Source: Actinacidiphila guanduensis (GTDB lineage: Bacteria; Actinomycetota; Actinomycetes; Streptomycetales; Streptomycetaceae). Taken from it: a DNA stretch of 64,000 bases. The stretch covers positions 348,445 to 412,444 of the forward strand of contig NZ_FNIE01000009.1 in the NCBI RefSeq assembly GCF_900103985.1. The letters run 5' to 3'. Of the stretch, positions 44,891-53,077 are shown piece by piece (within the stretch, counting starts at the first letter, position 1; the number at the start of each line of letters is the position of its first letter). The notes below the pieces were generated by a model that worked only from the letters and a program-made list of their open reading frames with translations, was not told where the DNA came from and made no database searches. The position numbers were made by a program, and so were the translations under genes.

Positions 44891-45535
44891 CTACCGGGTG
44901 GCACCCGGCGACGGGACGGGAACCCCCGCGGCGGGAAGCCGCACCCCCGCTGCGCGGATGCGCAACAGCGCTTCGGGCTGGTCGCAAGGGGCGCAGCCGA
45001 GAGCGGTGTGCTGGGCCACGATGGAGCGCTCGGCGCGCATGAGGTGGTAACCGCGGCGCAGAAGGAAAGGCACCGACTTGCGTCCCTCGCGCAGATCGCG
45101 GACGAAGCGGCGCCGCGCGGTCGTGGCCGGCCGGCCACGCAGGCAGATCGCGTCGGCGAGCAGGCCGAGTTCGCCGCACCGCCGGACGATCTCCGCCGCG
45201 AAGATGCCCTCGGCGACGAAGAGCGGTGAGCCCCCGAGGTCGAGCCGGGTGCGACCGGTGACGGCGCTGGCGGAGATGTCGTAGACGGGCGTGGCCGCCG
45301 TACCCGTTGCGCACAGCTCGCGGATCGCCTCGACCGCGGCCTCGGCGTGCCAGGAGCGCGGGTCGTCCCAGTCGGTCGCGGTACCGGCGCCCAGCCGCGG
45401 CAGCGTCGGGTCGGTGCCGTCCTTGTAGAAGTCGTCGAGCGCGAGCACGGGCAGCCCCGTACGCGCGGCGAGGGAGGACTTGCCGGAGCCGGAGGGCCCG
45501 GCCAGCAACACCACACGGGCGATGGATGAACTCAC
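44891..45535 (-). CDS. Uridine kinase-like P-loop protein
   Basis: A 214-aa P-loop enzyme with Walker A LLAGPSGSGKSSL near residues 9-21, the LALDDFYKDGTD substrate motif of uridine/phosphoribulokinases, WDDPRSWH and the LFVAEGIFAAE region. A Lid with RRRFVRDLREGRK follows. I start at GTG 45535; an upstream in-frame start at 45625 would add 30 unconserved residues. The last 20 or so residues are encoded in dispersed-repeat sequence, so the natural end may have been altered. Phosphorylation of uridine or cytidine fits the nucleoside genes around it. Confidence 0.82.
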   Translation of the reverse strand: MSSSIARVVLLAGPSGSGKSSLAARTGLPVLALDDFYKDGTDPTLPRLGAGTATDWDDPRSWHAEAAVEAIRELCATGTAATPVYDISASAVTGRTRLDLGGSPLFVAEGIFAAEIVRRCGELGLLADAICLRGRPATTARRRFVRDLREGRKSVPFLLRRGYHLMRAERSIVAQHTALGCAPCDQPEALLRIRAAGVRLPAAGVPVPSPGATR

Positions 45536-45654
45536 GGACAACCATTCTCCCGCACACCTCGTCCGGGGGATGCCCCGCGGTCGGGGAACTACCTGGCGCA
45601 CCCGCTGCGTTACACTCAGTGACAAGATCGCCGACAGGTCACGACAGGAACGCC

Positions 45655-46032
45655 ATGCCCTCCCTGCGCACCGCCCTCACCCTCACCGCGGCCGCCGCCG
45701 CGGCTGCCATTGTCCCCGCCGCCGCTGCCGTCGCCGCGGAGCCGCTGCCGACGCAGAGCGCCACCGACGCGCTGCCCACCGCGGGCCTCACCTCGATGCT
45801 GCCCACCCAGTCGGTCACCGGCGCGCTCGCCGACTCCATCGCCCCGGTGCGCGACCTGACGATCGACCCGCTGAGCAACACCCCCGTCGACCCGCTGACC
45901 AATGGCATCGGCTCCCAGGTCGCCGACTTCCAGCCGGTCTCCACCACGGACCTCACCGCCCCCCTCACCACCGGCGGCTCCCTGGGCACCCTCCCCCTGA
46001 CGGGCCCCGTGACCGCCCTCCTCCCGCACTGA
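45655..46032 (+). CDS. Small secreted protein
   Basis: This 125-aa protein has a Sec signal peptide with an Ala-rich core and probable cleavage after AVAAEP or PAAAAVAA. The mature chain is rich in Leu, Pro, Thr and Asp and repeats the phrase LPTxSxTxAL twice (PTQSATDALPT, PTQSVTGALAD). It resembles the product at 38108. ATG 45655 has ACAGGAA upstream; TACACT (45611-45616) is a plausible -10 box. Function unknown. Confidence 0.75.
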   Translation: MPSLRTALTLTAAAAAAAIVPAAAAVAAEPLPTQSATDALPTAGLTSMLPTQSVTGALADSIAPVRDLTIDPLSNTPVDPLTNGIGSQVADFQPVSTTDLTAPLTTGGSLGTLPLTGPVTALLPH

Positions 46033-46139
46033 CCCCGGAGGCACGGCCCCTCAGAGCCGGCTGCCGGCCTTGGGTCGTGCTTGGCGACCGGGATGCGGGA
46101 GAGGATCGCGAGGCAGACATCCGAGGTAGTGTGGATAAT

Positions 46140-46613
46140 ATGACCTCTGCCTACGAGGATGTGCCCTTCAGTGAACTGCTGCATCATCCCGCTGCCACCG
46201 CAGGTCGGCTTGCGGCAGTGCGGGCGCTGCGGCTGCGGCGCCGGGACGCCGAGGACCTGGCCCTGATGAGCGTGGCGCAACTGGAGCAGGACGCCGTGGT
46301 GGTGGATTTCTCCGCACGGCTGATGGCAGGGCTGGTGCGCTCGGGGAACTCCCTGGCGCTCCGCCAGGCGCTCCCCGACGCCCTGCCCTGGGCCACTTTC
46401 CTGCCGGATGACGACGTGGACACGCTCTTGGCCGAGTTGGTGGCGACGGTCCAGGGCGCGGTGGCCCTGGACAATCTCGCACCCATAGCGCTTCTCCTGA
46501 CCCAATGGCGGCACACAGCCGAGGTCCACGCCGATCCGGCCCTCCACGCTCTCCTCGTGCGCGAGCCCGACGGAGACTTCGGCCCCGTCCCCGCCCCGGG
46601 TTCTGACGCGTGA
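46140..46613 (+). CDS. Antitoxin-like protein of a type II toxin-antitoxin pair
   Basis: A 157-aa protein opening MTSAYEDVPFSELLHHPAATAGRLAAVRALRLRRRDAEDLAL, which matches the Phd-related antitoxins common in Streptomyces. A long C-terminal region (about 95 residues) would wrap the toxin. It overlaps the downstream toxin gene by GTGA. TAGTGT (46127-46132) lies 7 nt before ATG 46140, so a leaderless mRNA is possible. It probably represses its own promoter. Family assignment comes from memory of these N-termini, not a search. Confidence 0.68.
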   Translation: MTSAYEDVPFSELLHHPAATAGRLAAVRALRLRRRDAEDLALMSVAQLEQDAVVVDFSARLMAGLVRSGNSLALRQALPDALPWATFLPDDDVDTLLAELVATVQGAVALDNLAPIALLLTQWRHTAEVHADPALHALLVREPDGDFGPVPAPGSDA

Positions 46614-46964
46614 GTCCGAAGCGTGGCGACCGCGCCGCCCCACCGCCGCTCACCGGGGAGTACGACCTCCGCTTTGCGAACGCCGAAGCCGCTGTCGGGT
46701 GGGAGCAACTCTCCCAACAAGCTGCGGCCAATCTCCGGCGGGCCTTCGATCGTATTCGGGCCGTCCCAAGGGGTGAGGGGCACACGGAGCGCCATCACCG
46801 GCTCAAAGGCGCGCTTGCATCGGGCACGTTCAAAGGGCAGGAGATGGAGCGCTGGCAGTACGAAGTGACGGCGGCCCGGGCGCATCTGGTACCTCATCGA
46901 CGATGAACGACGCATCGCATGGATCACCTATGCGGGTACCGGCCACCCCAAAGCGACCGACTGA
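46610..46964 (+). pseudogene. RelE/ParE-like toxin gene with a +1 frameshift
   Basis: From GTG 46610 the frame encodes 98 residues of a RelE/ParE-like toxin: LRFANAEAAVGWEQLSQQ, RAVPRG...RHHRLKG and MERWQYEVTA. It then stops at 46904-46906. Reading continues in the next frame from 46884 (IWYLIDDERRIAW, then GTGHPKATD) to a stop at 46962-46964. This is exactly the C-terminal strand these toxins normally have. Removing one G from the CCCGGGCGC run at about 46876-46882 restores a single open frame of about 117 codons. It is either a genuine mutation that killed the toxin or an error in the sequence. Confidence 0.72.
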
Positions 46965-46982
46965 AGCTGTTGTCCTCAGCGT

Positions 46983-47897
46983 TCACACACCCATCGGGTG
47001 CCAGACCGTCTTCGTCTCCAGCCAGGTCAGGAGGCGGGACGTGCCCGGGTCGGCGGTCCAGTCCTCGGGGGTGGGGGAGGGGCGGCGGACGCGTTTGAGG
47101 TTGTCCGCCGCGGCTTCCTCGAGGGCCGCGGCCAGCTCCGGGGACGCCCCGGTGAGGTCGATCGCGTTGACGTCCTGGTGGGCGGCGAGCGGGGTGGCGA
47201 TCTCGGCGGTGCGGCCGGAGAGGATGTTGACCACGCCGCCGGGCACGTCGGAGGTGGCCAGCACCTCGCCCAGCGAGAGCGCCGGCAGCGGCGCCCGCTC
47301 GGACGCGACCACGACTGCGGTGTTGCCCGTGGCGATCACCGGGGCCAGCACCGAGACCAGGCCGAGCAACGCGGAGTCCTGCGGCGCCAGCACCGCGACC
47401 ACACCGGTCGGCTCGGGTGTCGAGAAGTTGAAGTAGGGCCCGGCCACCGGGTTCGCCCCGCCGGCCACCTGCGCGATCTTGTCCGTCCAGCCCGCGTACC
47501 AGACCCAGCGGTCCACCGCCGCGTCCACCGCGGCCGCCGCCTTGGACTTCGACAGCCCCTCCGCGTCGGCCACTTCGCGGGCGAACTGCTCGCGCCGCCC
47601 CTCCAGCATCTCCGCGACGCGGTACAGCACCTGCCCGCGGTTGTACGCGGTCGCGCCCGACCAGCCGGGCACCGCCTTGCGGGCGGCGACCACCGCGTCC
47701 CGCGCGTCCTTGCGCGAGGCGAGCGGCGCGTTCGCCAGCCAGCTCCCGTCCTTGGCGCCGTCCTTGCCCGCGCCCTTGGCGTCCGCCACCTCGTACACCC
47801 GGCCGCTCTCGGAGCGGGGGAACTTCCCCCCGACGTACAGCTTGTAGGTCTTGAAGACGCCCAGCCGCGTCTCGCGTGCGTCACGTGCGTCAGACAT
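46983..47897 (-). CDS. Short aldehyde dehydrogenase-like protein, catalytic domain missing
   Basis: This 304-aa protein aligns with the NAD-binding half of aldehyde dehydrogenases (KLYVGGKFPRSESGRVYEV, WSGATAYNRGQVLYRVAEMLEGRR, GVVAVLAPQDSALLGLVSVLAPVIATGNTAVV, VPGGVVNILSG). It ends shortly after a degraded ELGGK-like segment (IDLTGASPELAAAL). The catalytic Cys loop and oligomerisation domain are absent. It overlaps the full-length enzyme upstream by 8 bp. It may be a regulatory or heteromeric partner, since the same short-plus-long order is, as I recall, kept in related genomes. Confidence 0.8.
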   Translation of the reverse strand: MSDARDARETRLGVFKTYKLYVGGKFPRSESGRVYEVADAKGAGKDGAKDGSWLANAPLASRKDARDAVVAARKAVPGWSGATAYNRGQVLYRVAEMLEGRREQFAREVADAEGLSKSKAAAAVDAAVDRWVWYAGWTDKIAQVAGGANPVAGPYFNFSTPEPTGVVAVLAPQDSALLGLVSVLAPVIATGNTAVVVASERAPLPALSLGEVLATSDVPGGVVNILSGRTAEIATPLAAHQDVNAIDLTGASPELAAALEEAAADNLKRVRRPSPTPEDWTADPGTSRLLTWLETKTVWHPMGV

Positions 47898-49329
47898 CGA
47901 GGTACGCCTCCAGGCCGTGCCGGCCGCCTTCCCGGCCGTAGCCGGACTCCTTGTAGCCGCCGAACGGCGAGGTCGGGTCGAACTTGTTGAACGTGTTGGC
48001 CCACACCACCCCGGCCCGCAGCTTGTCCGCCACCGCCAGGATGCGCGAGCCCTTCTCCGACCAGATGCCCGCCGACAGCCCGTACGGGGTGTTGTTCGCC
48101 TTCTCCACCGCCTCGGCCGGGGTGCGGAAGGTGAGGACGGAGAGCACCGGGCCGAAGATCTCCTCCCGGGCGATCCGGTGCGCCTGCGTCACGCCGGTGA
48201 ACAGGGTGGGCGCGAACCAGTAGCCGGAGCTGGGCAGTTCGCACGGCGCCGACCAGCGCTCGGCGCCCTCCGCGTCGCCGGCGGCGGCGAGTTCGGTGAT
48301 CCGGGCCAGCTGCTCGGCGGAGTTGATGGCGCCGACGTCGGTGTTCTTGTCCAGCGGGTCGCCGACCCGCAGCGTGGCCATCCGCCGCTTGAGCGCGTCC
48401 AGCAGCTCCTCCTGCACCGACTCCTGCACCAGCAGGCGCGAGCCGGCGCAGCACACATGGCCCTGGTTGAAGAAGATCCCGTTGACGATCCCCTCGACCG
48501 CCTGGTCGATCGGGGCGTCGTCGAAGACGATGTTGGCCGCCTTGCCGCCCAGCTCCAGCGTCACCTTCTTGCGGGTGCCGGCCACCGAGCGGGCGATGGC
48601 CTTGCCGACCTCGGTGCTGCCGGTGAAGGCGACCTTGTCCACGCCCTCGTGCGCGACCAGCGCCGCGCCCGCGTCGCCGTACCCGGGCAGGATGTTGACC
48701 ACCCCGCGGGGCAGGCCCGCCTGGCGGCACACATCGGCGAAGAACAGCGCGGTCAGCGGGGTCGTCTCGGCGGGCTTGAGCACCACCGTGTTGCCCGCGG
48801 CCAGCGCCGGGGCGATCTTCCAGGCGAGCATCAGCAGCGGGAAGTTCCACGGGATGACCTGGCCGGCCACGCCCAACGGCCGCGGGTGCGGGCCCAGGCC
48901 CGCGTGCGCGAGCTTGTCGGCCCAGCCGGCGTAGTAGAAGAAGTGCGCGGCCACCAGCGGGAGGTCGACGTCGCGGGTCTCGCGGATCGGCTTGCCGTTG
49001 TCCAGCGACTCCAGCACGGCCAGCTCCCGCGAGCGCTCCTGCAGGATGCGGGCGATGCGGAAGAGGTACTTGGCGCGCTCGGCGCCCGGCAGCGCCGACC
49101 ACGTCTCGAACGCCCGGCGGGCGGCGGCGACCGCGCGGTCCACGTCCGCCGCGCCGGCCCGGGCCACCTCGGCGAGCACCTCCTCGGTGGCGGGGGACAC
49201 CGACTTGAACACCCGCCCGTCGGCGGCCTCGGCGAACTCCCCGTCGATGAACAGCCCGTAGGAGGGGGCGAGGTCGACGATCGCGCGCGACTCGGGCGCG
49301 GGCGCGTACTCGAACATCCGGTCCGGCAT
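47890..49329 (-). CDS. Aldehyde dehydrogenase family protein
   Basis: A 479-aa NAD(P)-dependent aldehyde dehydrogenase of normal length. VIPWNFPLLMLAWKIAPALAAGN, FTGSTEVGKAI, LELGGKAANIVFDDA (general-base Glu) and FFNQGHVCCAGSRLLV (catalytic Cys) are all intact. ATG 49329 lies 5 bp after the deoC stop. Beside deoC, the likely substrate is acetaldehyde, the cleavage product of deoxyribose-5-phosphate. This is inference from context. Confidence 0.92.
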   Translation of the reverse strand: MPDRMFEYAPAPESRAIVDLAPSYGLFIDGEFAEAADGRVFKSVSPATEEVLAEVARAGAADVDRAVAAARRAFETWSALPGAERAKYLFRIARILQERSRELAVLESLDNGKPIRETRDVDLPLVAAHFFYYAGWADKLAHAGLGPHPRPLGVAGQVIPWNFPLLMLAWKIAPALAAGNTVVLKPAETTPLTALFFADVCRQAGLPRGVVNILPGYGDAGAALVAHEGVDKVAFTGSTEVGKAIARSVAGTRKKVTLELGGKAANIVFDDAPIDQAVEGIVNGIFFNQGHVCCAGSRLLVQESVQEELLDALKRRMATLRVGDPLDKNTDVGAINSAEQLARITELAAAGDAEGAERWSAPCELPSSGYWFAPTLFTGVTQAHRIAREEIFGPVLSVLTFRTPAEAVEKANNTPYGLSAGIWSEKGSRILAVADKLRAGVVWANTFNKFDPTSPFGGYKESGYGREGGRHGLEAYLDV

Positions 49330-49334
49330 GGCGA

Positions 49335-50492
49335 TCAGTCCACCGTCACGTAGTCGGGGCCGGAGTACCGGCCGGTGCTGAGCTTGTGGCGCTGCATCAG
49401 CAGGTCGTTGAGCAGGCTGGAGGCGCCGAAGCGGAACCACTGCGGGGAGAGCCAGTCGCCGCCGGCGGTCTCGTTGACCAGCACCAGGTACTTGATCGCG
49501 TCCTTCGCGGTGCGGATGCCGCCGGCCGGCTTCACGCCGACCTGGACGCCGACGGTACGGCGGAAGTCGCGCACCGCCTCCAGCATCAGCAGGGTGTTCG
49601 GCGGGGTCGCGTTCACGGCGACCTTGCCGGTGGAGGTCTTGATGAAGTCCGCGCCGGCGAGCATCGCCAGCCACGAGGCGCGGCGGATGTTGTCGTACGT
49701 GGACAGCTCGCCGTTCTCGAAGATCACCTTCAGGTGGGCGGCGGTGCCGTCGGGGCGCGCGCACGCCGCCTTCACGGCGCGGATCTCCTCGAAGACGTCC
49801 ATGTACCGCCCGGCGAGGAAGGCACCGCGGTCGATGACCATGTCGATCTCGTCGGCGCCGGCGGACACCGCCTCGGCGGTGTCCGCGAGCTTCACGCTGC
49901 GGGCGGCGCGGCCGGAGGGGAACGCCGTCGCCACCGCGGCGACGTGCACGTCCGTGTCACCGGCCGCCGCCAGCGCCGCCTTCGCGGTGCCGACCATGTC
50001 GCCGTACACGCAGATCGCGGCGACCTTCGGGGTGGTGCGGTCGCCCGGGTCCGGGTGCACGCCCTTCGCGCACAGGGCGCGGACCTTGCCGGGGGTGTCG
50101 GCGCCCTCCAGCGTGGTCAGGTCGATCATGGAGATCGCCAGGTCCAGGGCGTACGCCTTCGCGGTCGTCTTGATCGAACGGGTCCCCAGCGCGGCCGCCC
50201 GGGCCTCCAGCCCGACCGCGTCCACTCCGGGCAGCCCGTGCAGGAAGCGGCGCAGCGCGCTGTCGCCGGCGGTCACATCGGCCAAAGCGCTCAGCCGCTG
50301 GGCTGCTTCGGGGGCGTACGCGGGGACGGCTCCCTCGCCCAGTGCCGGGGCGCCGCCGGCGCGCGCGGTGCCTTCTGCTGTCTGCTCGGCGGTTCCCATG
50401 GCTCGGGGGCCCTTGTTCCTGCCCTTCGCGGGGCTCGCTTGGGCCTGGGCGGCGGCTGCCTTGCCGGGGGGCGCTATAGGGGACATGCTCAC
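49335..50492 (-). CDS. deoC: Deoxyribose-phosphate aldolase
   Basis: This 385-aa enzyme splits deoxyribose-5-phosphate into glyceraldehyde-3-phosphate and acetaldehyde. The barrel carries the Schiff-base Lys in DFIKTSTGK, the VKPAGGIRT segment with the proton-relay Lys, and DEIDMVIDRGAF. The first 75 residues are a nonconserved Ala/Gly-rich extension; starts at 50486 and 50399 are alternatives. It heads the unit with the two ALDH genes. The palindrome CTACGCGTGTAG is 14-25 bp before the start, so a repressor there would overlap the promoter or leader. Confidence 0.94.
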   Translation of the reverse strand: MSMSPIAPPGKAAAAQAQASPAKGRNKGPRAMGTAEQTAEGTARAGGAPALGEGAVPAYAPEAAQRLSALADVTAGDSALRRFLHGLPGVDAVGLEARAAALGTRSIKTTAKAYALDLAISMIDLTTLEGADTPGKVRALCAKGVHPDPGDRTTPKVAAICVYGDMVGTAKAALAAAGDTDVHVAAVATAFPSGRAARSVKLADTAEAVSAGADEIDMVIDRGAFLAGRYMDVFEEIRAVKAACARPDGTAAHLKVIFENGELSTYDNIRRASWLAMLAGADFIKTSTGKVAVNATPPNTLLMLEAVRDFRRTVGVQVGVKPAGGIRTAKDAIKYLVLVNETAGGDWLSPQWFRFGASSLLNDLLMQRHKLSTGRYSGPDYVTVD

Positions 50493-50505
50493 GAGTCCAC
50501 CATAT

Positions 50506-50517
50506 CTACGCGTGTAG
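50506..50517. promoter_or_regulatory. Nucleoside-regulon palindrome upstream of deoC
   Basis: CTACGCGTGTAG differs at one base from the perfect palindrome found upstream of add and the phosphorylase gene. It is 14 bp from the deoC start codon. Confidence 0.65.
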
Positions 50518-50524
50518 CTCCCCG

Positions 50525-50800
50525 GCTACCCCCTCCGGGGTGGCAGGCGGGGGTACGGCGCGCGCTGGCCCCTCCAGGGTGGCTGGCGAGGTACGGCGCC
50601 CGCCGTACGGGGTTTCGCGGTGCCCCTTCGGGCCGGTGGCGAGGTACGGCGCGCGCCCCTCCGGGGTGGCCGGCGGGGGTACGGCTCCCGCCGTACGGGG
50701 TTTCGCGGTGCCCTTTCGGGCCGGTGGCGAGGTACGGCGCGCGCTGGCCCCTCCCGGGTGGCTGGCGAGGTACGGCTCCAGCCGTACGGGATTCCGCCCC
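50525..50800. repeat. Tandem imperfect repeats of about 90 bp
   Basis: The segment CCGTACGGGGTTTCGCGGTG starts at 50603 and 50691, with a third, diverged CCGTACGGGATTCCGC at 50782 (spacing 88 and 91 bp). Each unit also has a GGGTGGC(T/A/C)GGCG-GGTACGGC element. No gene is present. Confidence 0.65.
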
Positions 50801-51490
50801 GCGCCCGGCCGCAGGCCCGCCAGCCCACCCGGCTACGCGTCTGCCGCGCCCTGCCGTTCCCGGCCGCAGGCCGGTGGCCAGCTGAGCGCGCAGTTCCCCG
50901 CGCCCCTACGGGTCCGCGTTTGCCCGACGGGGTGTATTGCCGTCGCAAGGGCGGTGGCCTCTTCTGGGGGTGCCCCCTCTGGGGGAGCAGTCCCCGCGCC
51001 CCTGTACAGCTTGCCCTTCGCGCGCAAAGCGAGCCCCGTACAACCCAGGAGCGCTGGGGGTACCCCCAGGCGAGGCTCTGGGGGAGGTACTGCGCGACCA
51101 GCCAGCACGGGCCTGCGGCCGGGAACGCGGAAAAGCTCCTGCGGGGGAGAGCCGCTCCTGGGGGTGCGGGGAATTGCTCATCCTGGAGGGGGTCACCCCA
51201 CAGCCCGCTGCCGGGCTGCAGCCGAGGAGGCGGAGAAACTCCTACGGCGGGTTGTCGTTTCTTGGAGGCGCGGGAACTGCTCATCCCGGAAGGGGCACAC
51301 CCCACAGCACGCTGCCGGGCTGCGGCCGGGGACGCGGACAAGCTCCTGCGGCGGGTTGCCGTCCCTTGGGGGCGCTGGGGGGACTCCCAGGCGAAGTTCT
51401 GGGGGAGGGACTGGGCGAGCAACCCACCGGCGGCCTGCGGTCGGGAGCGGGACGGGACCCCTGCGGCGGGGGCCGGAACCTCGCCCGCTC
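50801..51490. repeat. Dispersed hairpin repeats between deoC and the PH-domain gene
   Basis: The block includes the 82-bp module at 50922-51003 shared with 44651-44734. It has two CCCCAGGCGAGG/CCCAGGCGAAG to CTGGGGGAGG hairpins (about 51057-51090 and 51386-51407), the dispersed ACTGCGCGACCAGCC element, and two near-copies of a CGGGCTGCAGCCGAGGAGGC-like unit (about 51212 and 51311). Open frames crossing it have no domains and are taken as noncoding. Confidence 0.65.
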
Positions 51491-51500
51491 AAGCGGAACG

Positions 51501-52172
51501 TCAGCGGAGGGAGAAGAGGATGATCAGGACGACTGCGCCCGCCGCCGCGGGGGCGATCACCTCGTAGGCCCAGCGGATCGCGGGGGCGGGGCGGGACTCG
51601 GGATCGACCTCGTGCTTGTCGCACAGCTCGCGGAGTTCGGCCAGGGCCTGGTCGGAGTAGGCGCGGATCGTGCCGTCCGGGTCGGAGCCCGGGCGGCGGC
51701 GCGGGGCCGGCGGGGCGAAGGGGTCGCGCCTGCTGCTGCCGGCCTGGGCGCGGGCGGTCTGCCGGGCCGCGCGCTTGCGGGCCCGCAGCGAGACGGGGAT
51801 CGCCCAGAGCTGGAATTTGCGGTCGCCCGCCATCAGCTCGGTGGAGTACGAGGCGCGCACCGCGTCCACTCCGCTCCAGGGGAGCGTGATCGTACGGAAC
51901 GGGTTGCGCACCCGGATCTGCTCGTCGTTGGCGAAGACGGCCGGGCGGATCGTGAAGGCGATGATCAGCGGTACGGCCAAAAGCAGGCCGGCCAGGGCGA
52001 GCCACGGGGTGCTGCCGGTGCCGCGGGCGACGGCGTCGCCGCCGAGCCAGCCGGCGAGGGCCAGGAGCAGGACGCCGCCGCTGATTCCGGCGGCGGAGCG
52101 GTACGCGCGGTCGGCGTACCCGCCGCCGGGGCCTCCGGCGGGGGGCGGGGGTTCGTGCTTCGGGCTCGTCAT
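51501..52172 (-). CDS. PH-domain membrane protein
   Basis: A 223-aa protein with two close TM helices (about residues 30-48 and 56-76), then a bacterial PH-like domain (PF10756 type): VFANDEQIRVRNPFRTITLPWSGVDAVRASYSTEL. A polar helical region and a final TM near the C-terminus (AGAVVLIILFSL) follow. ATG 52172 is the first start. Repeats flank it on both sides. Function unknown; such proteins are widespread in actinomycetes. Confidence 0.8.
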   Translation of the reverse strand: MTSPKHEPPPPAGGPGGGYADRAYRSAAGISGGVLLLALAGWLGGDAVARGTGSTPWLALAGLLLAVPLIIAFTIRPAVFANDEQIRVRNPFRTITLPWSGVDAVRASYSTELMAGDRKFQLWAIPVSLRARKRAARQTARAQAGSSRRDPFAPPAPRRRPGSDPDGTIRAYSDQALAELRELCDKHEVDPESRPAPAIRWAYEVIAPAAAGAVVLIILFSLR

Positions 52173-52239
52173 AGGTCCCGATTGTCCATGAACCCATCCG
52201 CTGGAGCGGTCGGGGGTACGGCTCCCCGTCGAAGGGGTT

Positions 52240-52595
52240 CCCTGCCGCTGCGGTGTGCGGCCCGCCAGGAGCCGGTCGGGCACTTCCTCCCCAGAGCCTC
52301 GCCTGGGGCTACCCCCAGCGCCCGCAAGAAACGGCAACCCCCCGTAGGGGGTTCCTCGCGTTCCCGCTTGCAGCCGGGCCCCCTGGCTGTGGGGGTGCCC
52401 TCTCCAGGGGAGCAGTTCCCGCACCTCCAAGAAGCGGCAACCCCCCGTAGGAGGTTCTTCGCGTACTCGCCCGCAGCCCGGCTCTTGGCTGGTCGCGCAG
52501 TTCCTCCCCCCAGAGCCTCGCCTGGGGGTGCCCCCAGCGCCCCTGGGTTGTACGGGGCTCGCTTTGCGCAGGAGGGGCAAGCCGTACAGGGGCGC
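52240..52595. repeat. Dispersed repeats, inverse orientation
   Basis: Two CCCCAGAGCCTCGCCTGGGG hairpin modules (about 52293 and 52508) face the opposite way to those at 51 kb. A pair of near-identical AAGAAACGGCAACCCCCCGTAG / AAGAAGCGGCAACCCCCCGTAG-type stretches, each shared over about 20 bp, begins near 52326 and 52430. No gene seen. Confidence 0.6.
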
Positions 52596-52901
52596 GGGGA
52601 ACTGCTCCCCCAGAGGGGCCACCCCCAAAGCAGGCCACCGGCCGGCGGTCGGGAACGGCAGGGCGGGGGCAGACGGGCTGCCGCCTCTTGCGGGCGTGGG
52701 GAACTGCTCCCCCAGAGGGGGCACCCCCGCAGCAGGCCACCGGCCGGCGGCCGGGAACGGCGAGGCGGGGGCAGACGGGCTGCCGCCTCTTGCGGGCGTG
52801 GGGAACTGCTCCCCCAGAGGGGGCACCCCCGCAGCAGGCCACCGGCCGGCGGCCGGGAATGGCGGGGCAGGGGCAGACGGGCTGCCGCTCCTTGCGGGCG
52901 C
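52596..52901. repeat. Three tandem copies of a 102-bp unit
   Basis: Copies begin GGGGAACTGCTCCCCCAGAG at 52596, 52698 and 52800, exactly 102 bp apart, and differ at only a few positions. Each unit contains a GGGG..CCCC hairpin and a GGCCACCGGCCGGCGG palindrome. Because 102 is a multiple of 3, all frames stay open, giving false ORFs. Confidence 0.85.
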
Positions 52902-52944
52902 TGGCGGCACCCCCACAGCCACACTCCGGCCTGGGGGCGGGAGC

Positions 52945-53060
52945 GCCCGGAACCCCTACGGCATGGAGCCGTTCACGGAGAGCCGCCCGGAACCCCTGCG
53001 GCGGGGAGCCGTTCACGGAGAGCCGCCCGGAACCCCTTGCGGGGAGCCGTTCGCGGGGGG
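52945..53060. repeat. Three imperfect copies of a 40-bp unit
   Basis: GGAGCCGTTCACGGAGAGCC recurs with GTTC at 52971 and 53011, then as GGAGCCGTTCGCGG with GTTC at 53049. It lies between the 102-bp array and the phosphomutase stop. CCGTTCACGG is itself near-palindromic. Confidence 0.7.
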
Positions 53061-53077
53061 CCGGGGGGGGGGGACCC

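Noticed and set aside
47890..49764. Longer aldehyde dehydrogenase start at 49764
   Set aside because: The extra 145 codons are antisense-frame readings inside deoC; ATG 49329 begins the conserved protein.
52596..52901. Possible CRISPR array
   Set aside because: The 102-bp units are identical throughout with no unique spacers, and no cas genes are near.
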